A model generated the notes under the pieces. The model was not told the DNA's origin. It saw only the letters and a list, made by a program, of their open reading frames with translations, and ran no database searches. From Paramarasmius palmivorus (Eukaryota; Basidiomycota; Agaricomycetes; Agaricales; Marasmiaceae): a stretch of 64,000 bases of DNA. Each line of letters opens with the position of its first letter. Position 1 is the stretch's first letter. Where the stretch lies: the NCBI GenBank assembly GCA_037176845.1, contig JAYKXP010000003.1, positions 124,001 to 188,000 on the forward strand, read 5' to 3'. Below, one piece after another: positions 36,101 to 45,500 of the stretch. A program made the translations under genes and the position numbers.

Positions 36101-36239
36101 GGCATCATGGTCAAGTAATTGATGCCGTTTCGGAGGTGTAACGGGTGTAGTGAGGTGTTACTTTCTCCGGTTTGTTGATTGAAAAAAGTACAGTAAATGT
36201 ACAGTAGCAGAGAAGAGTTGTGATATTACTCGTTGAGTA
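33117..36239. other. Long gene-poor stretch
   Basis: About 3.1 kb without a supportable gene. Open frames are all near 100 codons or less and lack motifs. A perfect 14-bp palindrome (ATGGTCATGACCAT) lies at 35172-35185 and a short tandem (CGCACGAGT twice) near 35748-35766. The stretch may hold non-coding transcripts, decayed genes or old repeats; nothing can be assigned from reading alone. Confidence 0.4.
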
Positions 36240-36524
36240 CTACATAACCACCTTGGTCCTTTCAAGGGGAGATACACATGCAGGTAGATACTCTGGTTCT
36301 GTGATAAGCCGGTTAGTGATAGAGAAGGAAACTTTCGGAATGTTAAGGAATACGGTTTTTGGCTGAAAGTGCTCACCAGACTTGGTTGTGCGCAGGTCAT
36401 TCATATCGTTTTGCAGTGCATGCAGGTTACCGTCATGTTGGTAAGTAAGGTTTTTTTCTTCATTGGTGACCCAGGGTCTGTCGTCATATGCCCAATCCGG
36501 CGGTAGTGCCGTAGCCGTAATCAT
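36240..36524 (-). CDS. Possible small unknown protein
   Basis: An open minus-strand frame starts MITATALPPDWAYDDRPWVT. It contains a good intron-like segment (GTGAGCACTTTC..CTTATCACAG with a CACTAAC branch) whose removal also keeps the frame and joins LRTTKS to EPEYLPACV. Spliced or not, it ends at 36240. The fit of splice signals is the only support; no family is recognised. Confidence 0.28.
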   Translation of the reverse strand: MITATALPPDWAYDDRPWVTNEEKNLTYQHDGNLHALQNDMNDLRTTKSGEHFQPKTVFLNIPKVSFSITNRLITEPEYLPACVSPLERTKVVM

Positions 36525-36926
36525 TGATTTCTCAAACCCTGGGTCAGAAGACTGGTCATCGCCACCAACAGCTCCCAGCTCCAGCTCCTCTCAGAAGATT
36601 TTTAGCCGGAGAGTGTTGGAAGAGAACGGGATACATAGGGGAGCGCACAAGTCGATGTTGTGCTGAATGAGAGACAGTATCATGGCGGTATCAGCACACG
36701 GAAGCCGGAGCATGCGGATGGGGATTGGAAAAAAAAAAGAAGGCGTGGGAAGAGTGATGGATTACAAAGAAATGGAGTCGTCATATAACACTTAAGACGT
36801 CACTTTAGTTCATAGTCGTCATCTCTTCCCCTTACTTACCCACACGTCACTGTTTTTCTCTGAGGTCAGTGCTATGCATTCATTGCAAAAAAAAATTCCA
36901 CTGACGCACTGGAACCTTTGTCGACT

Positions 36927-36935
36927 ATGATGTAG
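36927..36935 (+). promoter_or_regulatory. Minimal upstream ORF (ATG ATG TAG) touching the bZIP start
   Basis: The nine bases before the main start read ATGATGTAG, directly followed by the ATG at 36936. If the transcript starts upstream of here, ribosomes would meet a two-codon reading frame whose stop abuts the main start, so translation of the bZIP would depend on leaky scanning or immediate reinitiation. Confidence 0.4.
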
Positions 36936-38439
36936 ATGTCCACAAGAAGCAAGTCCAGTTCTCCAAAGCCTCAGAGTGACAGGCCTTCTGCTCGCCAGAG
37001 ACGCTCAGACTTTGATCTCGAACCAAATCCATTTGAGCAGTCATTTGCTACACCACGTTCCGCCGCGTCCAACGTCAGAGGTTCTTCGCCCCAACAGGAC
37101 TCTCTAGGTCCCTCCTCCAACGAGTCAAAGTCTTCAGATAGTAACAATGATCGCCCGACATCGACTAAATCCACGTCCCCCCGCCCTGTTCTTCCTCCCT
37201 TAGCATCGATAAACTCGCCCGCAGAGCAATCCTTCACATGGGGCTTCAGCTCAAATCTCAGCAATTCTTTACGTTCAGGACCTCTGTCTCCTGCAATGCT
37301 AGCCGGGCCTCAGTCAGAGAGACCCCAGCATCTTGATTTTGATCCAAATGCATTCCGCACTGGTCTCACGCCTCGTACAGGGCTCACTCCTCGTACTGGT
37401 CTTACTCCAGGAACAGGGCTTACGCCTCTAGTTGGTGGCCCAGTAGCGTTCCCAGCTTCACCCAATACTGCGGCCTTCCTAGCCATCATGCAGAATAATT
37501 CGCAATCAGGGCCTACCATCACTCCCAATACTCTCAACGCGATAACCGGGGCATTAAATAACCAATTCGCCAATCCGTCAACCAACGGTACTGGTCCTCA
37601 TCCTCAGACACTTCCTGATCACACCAACGGAAATAACGAAAACACCAACCCATCATATTTGGAATCTGCAAACAACGCTGCGAACACAGCTGCGAATGGT
37701 TTGTTCCTTCTCTCGCAGGCTCATCAAGAGCTGACTAAGAGGGAGGAAGAAGCCCGTGCATCGTCTGCAGCTGGTAATCCACCGGCGAACGCCAAGCGGG
37801 GTACCAAGCGAAAGAACTCTGAGGTCGCCCCAGCACCAGCCGCACCTGCACCGACGACAAGGAATGCAGCCAAACGGACTCGAAGCAGTGTCAGCAAACG
37901 AAAGCAGAGCACGGAAGAGCCCGAGGACGACGATATGGACGATGAAGACTTGGAGGAGGAATCGAAGGCTTTGGCACCCACAACAGGCGGCAGAGCCAAT
38001 GGAAACAAGAAACCCGAGACAGAGGAAGAGAAGAGACGGAACTTCTTGGAGCGGAATCGACAAGGTTTGTCATATCCTTCCCGTATATCTCGTGTTCTTA
38101 GACCTCGCTGTAGCCGCTCTCAAATGTCGACAACGCAAGAAGGAGTGGTTACAAAAACTCCAAGCTAACGTCGAAAAGCTCACTACTGAAAACGAGCGTC
38201 TCACATCTGCCCTTGTTGCGTCTCAAGCAGAGATCTCACGGCTATCTGCGATCGTTGGTGCTTCTGGGCTAGGGGGACATGGGCACGGGCACGGAGTTGG
38301 TCTCAACCAATTGCAGATGAATGCCCAGCCCGGCGTTCCTGTCAGTATGGGCGTAGGCGTAGCTGGAGGTGCTGCACCACCTGCAAAGGGCCAGGCACCT
38401 ACCGCACAACGTGCTGCTAGTGGTGGTTACGGCTACTGA
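36936..38439 (+). CDS. atf1: Atf1/CREB-type bZIP stress transcription factor
   Basis: This is a stress-response regulator of the fission yeast Atf1 type, a target of the Sty1/Hog1 MAP kinase. The N-terminus contains FDLEPNPFEQSFA, the hallmark opening of the Aft1 osmotic-stress region, then FTWGFSSNLSNSLRSGPLSP (HRA-like) with DPNAFRTGLTP. Four TGLTP units follow in a row near residues 147-168. The centre is Asn/Thr-rich, and an acidic segment precedes the basic region. The bZIP begins RRNFLERNRQ, is cut by an intron after codon RQ (GTTTGTC..CTGTAG), and resumes AALKCRQRKKEWLQKLQANV with leucine heptads (VEKLTTENERLTSALVASQAEI). The tail is Gly/His- and Ala-rich and stops at 38439. Ser/Thr-Pro sites are abundant, as expected for a MAP kinase substrate. 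Confidence 0.9.
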
Positions 38440-39438
38440 GTCAGCTCGCCCCTCGCCCGACCAAGATGACCGCTGTCACCTTTCTTGTCGTCCGTGCTCC
38501 ACTCCTTTACTCTTCTCTACCGCCCTTGTCCTCATTTGTCGCTGCATCCCGCCGCTCACTGGATCAATGATCCGTGTTCATTCCCCCATCCCATCCCCAT
38601 CACATTAACTCGTCGTCATTTCACAAGTCTATTTCCGAGTCACGTCATAAAAGGCTATCAGCCCGGTGCTGTGGATATATACACTTGGTCATATATACTT
38701 CACAATCAATCACCGTCCAATAATCGCACACCTCACTTCTCTTCTCTCATTCATGTCGGGCGCGTGGCCGCAATACATGATACCGATCACAAGACATACC
38801 ACCGGACGCAAAAAGTCGCAAATATACGATACGGGCACCCCTTTCACCTTCATACACCGATCTCGATTCACTGTATTTTATACATTATAACCCGGTTTAA
38901 CACAACACCACACAACACAGAGCCGAGTCAAAGAAGATACACGAACCTCGCAAGCTCCCTTCTGTGCATGGACACTTTCTCAATGATACGATATGTATGT
39001 TAAAACATGTATGTATTATTTTCGTTCATTTCCCTCTTAGCATGCACGTCTATGCTTTCTTTGTTTTCTTTTTTCTTTTTTGGGCAATAGTGGCAGTTTT
39101 GTGCCTTCGTTATTTTTTATGTTTTCCAGACACGGCAGATTCAAAGCATAAATATTTTGTACACAAGTAGTTATTAGTCGCAATGCGTATACTTGTCGAA
39201 CTCCCAAAATCGATGACGACGTCCTCGGACTCGTCGGCTGAATCATTGCTGATTATGACAATGTTCGTGGAGCGGATCACCTCTTGATCAACAACCAGCT
39301 ACTACTCTTACTACTCCAGAGGTCCCAGTAGCCTCTACGTAACTTCTAACTCTCATATCGACATCACTGGTGTGTGCATCTGTTCGCTGTCCTCATCGAA
39401 TTGAGATCTCATTTGTTGTCAGGAATACATCCTATTCA
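38440..39438. other. Intergenic, no gene seen
   Basis: One kilobase between the bZIP gene and the next F-box gene. It is pyrimidine-rich near 38480-38620, then AT-rich and T-rich near 39040-39150. Probably 3' UTR and promoter; no coding frame is supported. Confidence 0.45.
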
Positions 39439-41232
39439 ATGCCGACGGTCCTCTGTAATAATTGCAACGACATCATTGGCGATTCGAGTTCTGGACCAGC
39501 AACCGATATCCTCCATCTTCGGTCCAAACTTATACTCTCGCATGCAGAGATTACTCTAACGAGACAACTGGTGGAGAAAGACGAAGAGACGTTGAAGAGA
39601 TACGATGCAGAGATTAAGAGACTTCAAGGGCTCGTGGAGAAGCTGAAAGAGGAGAGGCGAGTCATAGATGGGCGTCTTAGGGAACATCGGGGGATCCTAT
39701 CACCTCTCAGGCGTCTGCCAGTGGAGATACTGGACAAGATCTTCGCTCTTGTTTGTCTGGGAAAGAATAATCGCCGGCCCCGTCACGAAGGTTATTCACT
39801 TCGCATCTCGAGTCCTTCCAAGTGGGCACCCAACGGAATTCGTGCAGCCGCATACAACCTCTCACACACGTGTTCTTCCTGGAGAAGAATCGTCACCAGC
39901 CGGCCGCATCTGTGGTCCTCCATCCACCTAGACATATGTGGTGTCGAGTGCGACGTCAGACCGTTACTGGAGATATACCTGAAGAATTCGGAGGGTCGTC
40001 CTTTGAAGATCAAGGTCGTAGAGAAGGGCAAAGACGAACGTCATGGGTATTGGCTCACCAATGACTTCGTTTATTTCCTGGGAGGACATGGTCTCAATGC
40101 ATTCCGGATGTTGTTCGCGTACATGTCTAGATGCAGCGAGCTCGAACTAGACGTGCATTGGGAGGTCCTCTCTGACGAGGGCTCGTTTGATTGGAGTCAC
40201 GTCTGCTTCCCCGTTTTGCGTACCTTTCGAAACTCGATCGATATGGGGACGACTAATGCAATGATCCATGGACCAACAGCTTGGTTTTGGAGAGCGTTAC
40301 GGGATGCACCCAACCTTAGAGAGGTTCATACAGATCGTGTGCTTCCTTACCATCTCGATGTAATCCCTTATCGCCAACTTACTTCGCTGCAAATCAATGC
40401 GGTGGGTGGTATACACCGACTTCTTCGTCTTCTTGAAGATAGTCCCTGTCTTCATTCGTTGAAGGTGTGGTATCTGGAACCCACGGACAGCGACATAGAT
40501 ACGCCTCTCCATATCGAGCTGCCTCGACTCCGAACGTTGAGCATCGATACAACCGATGAATGTCCCCTGGATAGATTCTCTGCGTTGTTCGCTTCGCTCA
40601 TCATGCCGAATTTGGAATGTCTGAGGATAGAGAACTCGTACGATCCTGTCGATAACCAGTATCATCTACCTTCTGACTTCATTTCCATGCTTCAACACTC
40701 GTCCCAAACTCTCCGAAAGTTGACGCTTGACCTTGAGCATACTTGCCTCAAGGACAGTGTTCTGGTCAACACCCTACACATACTTCCCAGCCTGACTCAG
40801 TTTGAGGTGACGTTGGACTCTGGCCATGGCGAACCGCTTACACGGCCTTCACCATGCATCGCCCACCTCCTTGGCAAGCTGACCATCTCAGCGGGATCGT
40901 CTTCCGCGAGTACCATACTGGCTCCGAGGCTATCTCGGCTGTTTCTGCACGAGAACTCTTCTCGGCTAAATGCCAAAATCGTGGAAATGCTGTTGAAGAT
41001 GGCAGAATCGAGAAGTAAGTATGGTTTGGCAAGGTTGGGGAGGGGCGAAGAGCTAGTGCCGATCTGTAAAGTGCAGCTCACGTATGCGTTTGCTTGGTTA
41101 GATTCTAGTGACGAAGAAAAACAACACGAGCCGCCTCGTGGGTTTGATCCATTCTGTGATCCCTCAGTCACGGAGAAGATCAAAACTCTGAAAGAGGCCG
41201 GTACAAAGTGTATTATAAAGGAATCAGACTAG
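39439..41232 (+). CDS. F-box protein with N-terminal coiled coil (first of tandem pair)
   Basis: The best start is the ATG at 39439 (MPTVLCNNCNDIIGDSS), the first ATG in a frame already open upstream; it gives 597 residues in a single exon. A small cysteine pair (C-x2-C) is followed by a heptad-rich coiled coil (EKDEETLKRYDAEIKRLQGL, VEKLKEERRVID), then the F-box LSPLRRLPVEILDKIFALV and SHTCSSWRRIVTSRPHLWSS. The remaining 430 residues are leucine-rich, of the LRR-like type (ELPRLRTLSIDTTDE, MPNLECLRIENS). The order of Cys pair, coiled coil and F-box is the same as in the gene at 49895, which is its likely tandem paralogue. The poly(T)/TSD edge of a LINE lies 109 bp downstream. Confidence 0.87.
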   Translation: MPTVLCNNCNDIIGDSSSGPATDILHLRSKLILSHAEITLTRQLVEKDEETLKRYDAEIKRLQGLVEKLKEERRVIDGRLREHRGILSPLRRLPVEILDKIFALVCLGKNNRRPRHEGYSLRISSPSKWAPNGIRAAAYNLSHTCSSWRRIVTSRPHLWSSIHLDICGVECDVRPLLEIYLKNSEGRPLKIKVVEKGKDERHGYWLTNDFVYFLGGHGLNAFRMLFAYMSRCSELELDVHWEVLSDEGSFDWSHVCFPVLRTFRNSIDMGTTNAMIHGPTAWFWRALRDAPNLREVHTDRVLPYHLDVIPYRQLTSLQINAVGGIHRLLRLLEDSPCLHSLKVWYLEPTDSDIDTPLHIELPRLRTLSIDTTDECPLDRFSALFASLIMPNLECLRIENSYDPVDNQYHLPSDFISMLQHSSQTLRKLTLDLEHTCLKDSVLVNTLHILPSLTQFEVTLDSGHGEPLTRPSPCIAHLLGKLTISAGSSSASTILAPRLSRLFLHENSSRLNAKIVEMLLKMAESRSKYGLARLGRGEELVPICKVQLTYAFAWLDSSDEEKQHEPPRGFDPFCDPSVTEKIKTLKEAGTKCIIKESD

Positions 41233-41340
41233 TCACGAAACATGTATGTAGTGGAAAATGACAGGCCTTTCAAGAGTAACAACAGATTGGAGAAGCGCGC
41301 TTACTTGGCGCTTGTTGACATTTCGAGTGCCCAGGGTACC

Positions 41341-41355
41341 GTGATCTTGCAACTT
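41341..41355. repeat. LINE target-site duplication, copy at poly(A) end
   Basis: GTGATCTTGCAACTT, identical to the copy at 49782-49796. The last two T bases could also belong to the adjoining T run, so the true length is 13-15 bp. Confidence 0.9.
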
Positions 41356-41379
41356 TTTTTTTTTTTTTTTTTTTTTTTT
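41356..41379 (-). other. LINE poly(A) tail (T run on plus strand)
   Basis: An unbroken T run on the plus strand; 24 bases after allowing two for the target duplication. It marks the 3' end of the minus-strand element and the priming site of target-primed reverse transcription. Confidence 0.9.
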
Positions 41380-41537
41380 GGAGTAGCGTTTCACGCGAAC
41401 GTGGGCCCTCGGCAGACACATGAGCGTCTCTCCGGGCGCGCGGGTTGGTGGCGAGGACTCTCGACCCCACCGATGATAGTAGCCATAGCCATAATTCATA
41501 GAACCGAAACCATAATTTGCTCCTCGAGGAAATGCCT
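41380..41537 (-). other. LINE 3' UTR
   Basis: 158 bases between the last stop of the element and its poly(A) tail; no coding content. In LINEs this part is usually what the reverse transcriptase recognises. Confidence 0.6.
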
Positions 41538-42536
41538 TTACGCACGGAGTGTGGGACTCTGATGATCAAAATGGAAAGTGTGGACTTCGTGTCCCCTATT
41601 GCTGCCGCATGCATTCCCTTCGCTGAATCCCCCGCCTTCGTCTCTCCCATCATCTTCCCTCTCCTCTTCCCTTTCCTCATCCTCCTCCGAGCAGCAGTCG
41701 TCTAGATCAATACCCACTAAAACCCCGGATTTCGTTACCCAGTCTTCTGGAAGGGCTTTTTCTCCTTTTAGGATCCCTTTCCATGTGCCTTTTACCATTG
41801 ACGCGCTGATAGCTTTTGTCTCAAATTTACGGTGCGACATCCTCCGGTCTAGCTGTAGCCTGTCGTTAATTGCTTTCTCCCATCTGTTCACTATTATCTC
41901 TTTGGATGGTGGTTTATAGTCCTCCCGCATTTCGCGTTCGCATCGCAGGAGCCAGATCAGATAAGCTGATTCCGTGATAAGGATTCTCCACAGGCGCGAT
42001 TCGCCTTTCTTCATTTTTCTCGTTCTCGCGTTGATGTTTCCTGCTAGAGCTGCTCCGGCGATGCCTCCGATTCCTGGTTTGAACCACTCGGGGCCCTTTT
42101 TCTTCACCCACATCTTTTCGGCAAGTCTCCATATCAACGTTTGTTCGGTTGATTCACATTCCGTCAGAATGTGTTCCATAGTTTCGAGTTTCCCACTGCA
42201 TATTGTGCAGTATGCCCTTTCCTTTAGTTCTTCTGAGAAATTGTCTCGGAGCCACTTGTCGGCGAGCATGTAGGCTTCGTGAATAATTCTCCAGAGGAAT
42301 TGTTGCGTCTTTTTGGAGAAGTCTTTGTGTCTGATGCTTCGCCATATGCTTTTGCTGTCTGGGGTGAAGCCGAAGATCTCCTCGATCTGGGCTTTTGTCT
42401 TCTCTACCATCTCTTCAGTCCTTCTCCTGGGTTTGACTTTTGCTTGTTTCTCTTTCTTTATCAGTCTGTAGGCCCGGGCTTGTGTCATTTTTGACAGTTT
42501 TGCTCCAGCTGCGAACATGGAGTGGTCTGTGTCCAT
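41538..42536 (-). CDS. LINE C-terminal frame with zinc-binding (zf-RVT-like) motif
   Basis: This 332-codon frame begins MDTDHSMFAAGAKLSKMTQA. It contains KKTQQFLWRIIHEAYMLADK and the CCHC-type motif C-x2-C-x8-H-x4-C in CTICSGKLETMEHILTEC, as in the zinc-binding module at the end of many LINE polyproteins. Just upstream, the same frame reads NKTAEKLAKEATEKETTPEL, which matches the usual end of an RNase H domain. It therefore looks like the rest of ORF2, set off by one frame. The ATG lies 7 nt after the ORF2 stop, so reinitiation is also possible. The C-terminal end is acidic, with a run of Glu and Asp, and stops at 41538. Confidence 0.75.
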   Translation of the reverse strand: MDTDHSMFAAGAKLSKMTQARAYRLIKKEKQAKVKPRRRTEEMVEKTKAQIEEIFGFTPDSKSIWRSIRHKDFSKKTQQFLWRIIHEAYMLADKWLRDNFSEELKERAYCTICSGKLETMEHILTECESTEQTLIWRLAEKMWVKKKGPEWFKPGIGGIAGAALAGNINARTRKMKKGESRLWRILITESAYLIWLLRCEREMREDYKPPSKEIIVNRWEKAINDRLQLDRRMSHRKFETKAISASMVKGTWKGILKGEKALPEDWVTKSGVLVGIDLDDCCSEEDEEREEEREDDGRDEGGGFSEGNACGSNRGHEVHTFHFDHQSPTLRA

Positions 42537-42543
42537 GTGTAGC

Positions 42544-45500
42544 TCAGGTGTTGTTTCCTTTTCTGTTGCTTCCTTTGCTAATTTTTCCGCGGTTTTGTTT
42601 CGGAGTGTTTTCTTGTCTGCTGACTACTTTTAGCCTCGTCGGAGCTTTCCTCTTTCTTAGGTGGCTGATCGCGTTTTTTAGGGGTTCTGGGTTTTCGAGG
42701 TTTATGAAGCCTTCATCTTCATGGGTTTCCGCGTGTTTGGTCATTACCTCAAGGATGTTGTCTGAGGTGGTAACGATATCTAGTGGTTCGTCTGTGTTTG
42801 TTTCTTTCAGTGCTATAGCAAGTGCTATGATTTCTGCGTTTGTTTTTGTTTGGGGTAGGTGTCTGGGAACTCGTATACTGATTTTCGTTTCCTTGTTTTG
42901 TTCGTTTATCAGGACCCCGACTCCCGCTTTGGCATCATCTGTTCCTGCTCCTTCCGCGTAGCCACTTATGGTTGCGGTCGCAGGGTGTATTGGGTTGTAT
43001 ATCAGAGTTCTTTTTTCAAAAGCCGGGAGGTTCGTTTGTTTGATTCTGTTTTCCGCGAAGATTCTGAATAGGTCTTTAGGTTCTTTTGCGGAGGTCATCC
43101 TTTGCTCGAGGTGTGTCCATTCTTGGTCGAGGTTTGTGTTCGCTTTGTCATATTCATAGTCGTTTGGTTGATCATTTCTTGGGTCCCACTTAGGTGGGAG
43201 TGTGTTGAGCATTTCACTTGCTTTTTTCATGCACGAGTTGGGGTGTTCGCAGCTGTATGTTGATTCGATACTGTTGCATTCTGTGCACTCACATTCATCT
43301 GTGTCTAGGTGATCTTTTGCTATTGTGGGTATAGCTGCGAGGTCTTCGGCTTCTCCTGTGGTCCTGACGTGGTGGTTCGTTCTAAGGCAGCGGCTTGCTT
43401 TTGAGTTGTTCAGGTGGCGGATTTTCTTGTCGGCTTCTTTGTGGTACCATATTGGGATGCTTCGGAGTGTGTCCCTGGATGTGGTTATTGCATCCATTTC
43501 TAGCCTGTACTTCTGCGCTATCTTTAGCATGTTACGGAGCTCGTCCGGTAGGCCAGATTTTGTTCCCATCTGTGTCTTCCATGATTGTTGAAATATGTTT
43601 ATTTTTATTTCAGGGTCTATCTTCTTTTCCGCGCTTGGCATGTGGTGTGCGATGAGCGCGTCTGCTAGGTGGCCCCATAGTGGTCGGTTCTCGTCTAGTT
43701 GAAGGTATGATTTTAACCACATTACTTCGATTGCTTCATTTCTCGCTTCTAGGTCAAGGATTGCTCTCCCGCCTTTGTTTATTTCGTCTGTCATTGTCGT
43801 CATGGCTACTGGTGTTTGATTTTTCTCATCCCATATGAAGCATCTGATTCTCTTGACAAGTTTCTTTTCTACGGGTTTCGGCATGCCTTGCACTTGTGCC
43901 AGGTATTGGGTCATCCCGCCGATTATCATTTGTATGATGTGGCGCCGTCCTTCAAGGGTTGGTGATCCTTTTTTCCATCGCTCTAGGTGGGTGTCTATTT
44001 TGTCCAGGATTGGTGTCCAGATTTCTGTGTTATTTATTCCATTCCCATACCAGGCCCCGAGTATCCGTATTGCCTCGCCTTCATGAGCGATGTGTATCCA
44101 GCTTGGTATTGGGTCTCTTCCTTCCTCTGTGCAGCGTGTTTGTGTGAGTTTTATTCTGTATTCTTTTTCTCCGATTGGTATTATTTCGGTCTTCGCTGTG
44201 TTGAATTTAGCTTTTGATGCGATACACCACTTGTCGAGGATGCTTTGGAGGTCGGCGAAGTTGTCATCTGCTGCTAGGAAGGTGGTTGTGTCGTCTGCGA
44301 AAAGGTTCGCAATTAGTTTTTCCTCACTCCCCGGTACCTGAATTCCTTTTAGGTTTGAGTTTCGGAGCATCGCGGCTAGGGGTTCAATTGCAAGGTCGAA
44401 GAGTAGGCATGAGAGGGGGTCACCTTGGCGGACTCCTCGTGTCACCTTGTATCGGCTGCTCAGGTGTCCGTTTATCGCAACTCTAGTCTCGGCGTCAGTG
44501 TACAGTGATTTGACAATGTTAATGAAGCTTGGTGGTATGTCGTATTTTGCGAGCGTTTTCCAAAGGTAGTCATGTGCCACCTTGTCGTAAGCTTTTTCTT
44601 GGTCGAGGGCCACTATTGTGCCGTTCTGCTTCTTTGCTTCCGCGTAGTACATGACCATTCTGATCAGTTTTGTTTGGTCAGAGATTTGGCGGCCTGGGAC
44701 GAAGCCAGCTTGGCTTTTGTGTAGTAGGGATGGTGCTACTTTTCCGAGGCGCAGTGACATTGTTTTGGTGAGTATCTTGTAATCTGTGTTTAGGAGCGTG
44801 ATTGGACGGTAATTTGAGATGAGGGTTCTGTCGTTTTTCTTGTAGATTGGGCACATCCATCCTTCGGCGAAGTCTGTGCCTGGGGCGATTCCGTATTTGG
44901 CTATGTCATTAAAGACTGCCTGCATTAGGGTTAGTGCGTCGAAACCTTCTTGGTTTAATTTCTTTGCTTCTTTGTAGCTCTCATTGCATGATTTCCAGAG
45001 TTCATAGGGAATTCCGTCAATCCCCGGGGCGGTTCCATTTATGCATAGCTTTAGTGCTTCGGTGAGTTCGTCGTATTCGATGAGTTGGTCGAGGTTTTCT
45101 TTTTGTTCCTCTGTTGTTCTCGTTGATAGGTTGTTAATGCATTCTTCAATGATTCTGTTTCGCAGTTCTGGTTCCGTAGCTTCACCTTCTGTCTGTAGTT
45201 TCTCATGGTAGTCTCTAGCCAGTTCCGCCATTCTCTCTGAGTGTTTTTCATAGTGGTGTCCTGATCCCCCATTTATCTCAATGGATGGGTTCTCCTGCGG
45301 GGGTGGTGCTTCTGGTTTCCGTAGTGCATAGATGATGTCTCTTGGTTTTCGTGTCTTGTTTTGGTTAACCCACTCTTTGCATACCGTTTCTCCTACCAAG
45401 CGGTTTTTGGTTGCTATTGTTTGGCGGCATTTCTCTGCATGTTTACGGGCTAGTTCAGTTGATTTTGTTGTGAGTTCTGCTCCTTTTTTCACTTTTTCTT

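Noticed and set aside
35833..36141. 102-codon plus-strand frame
   Set aside because: No motif, no splice signals and no start context; not distinguishable from chance.
41354..41379. T run as a transcription terminator
   Set aside because: It is the poly(A) tail of the minus-strand LINE, as shown by the adjoining target duplication.
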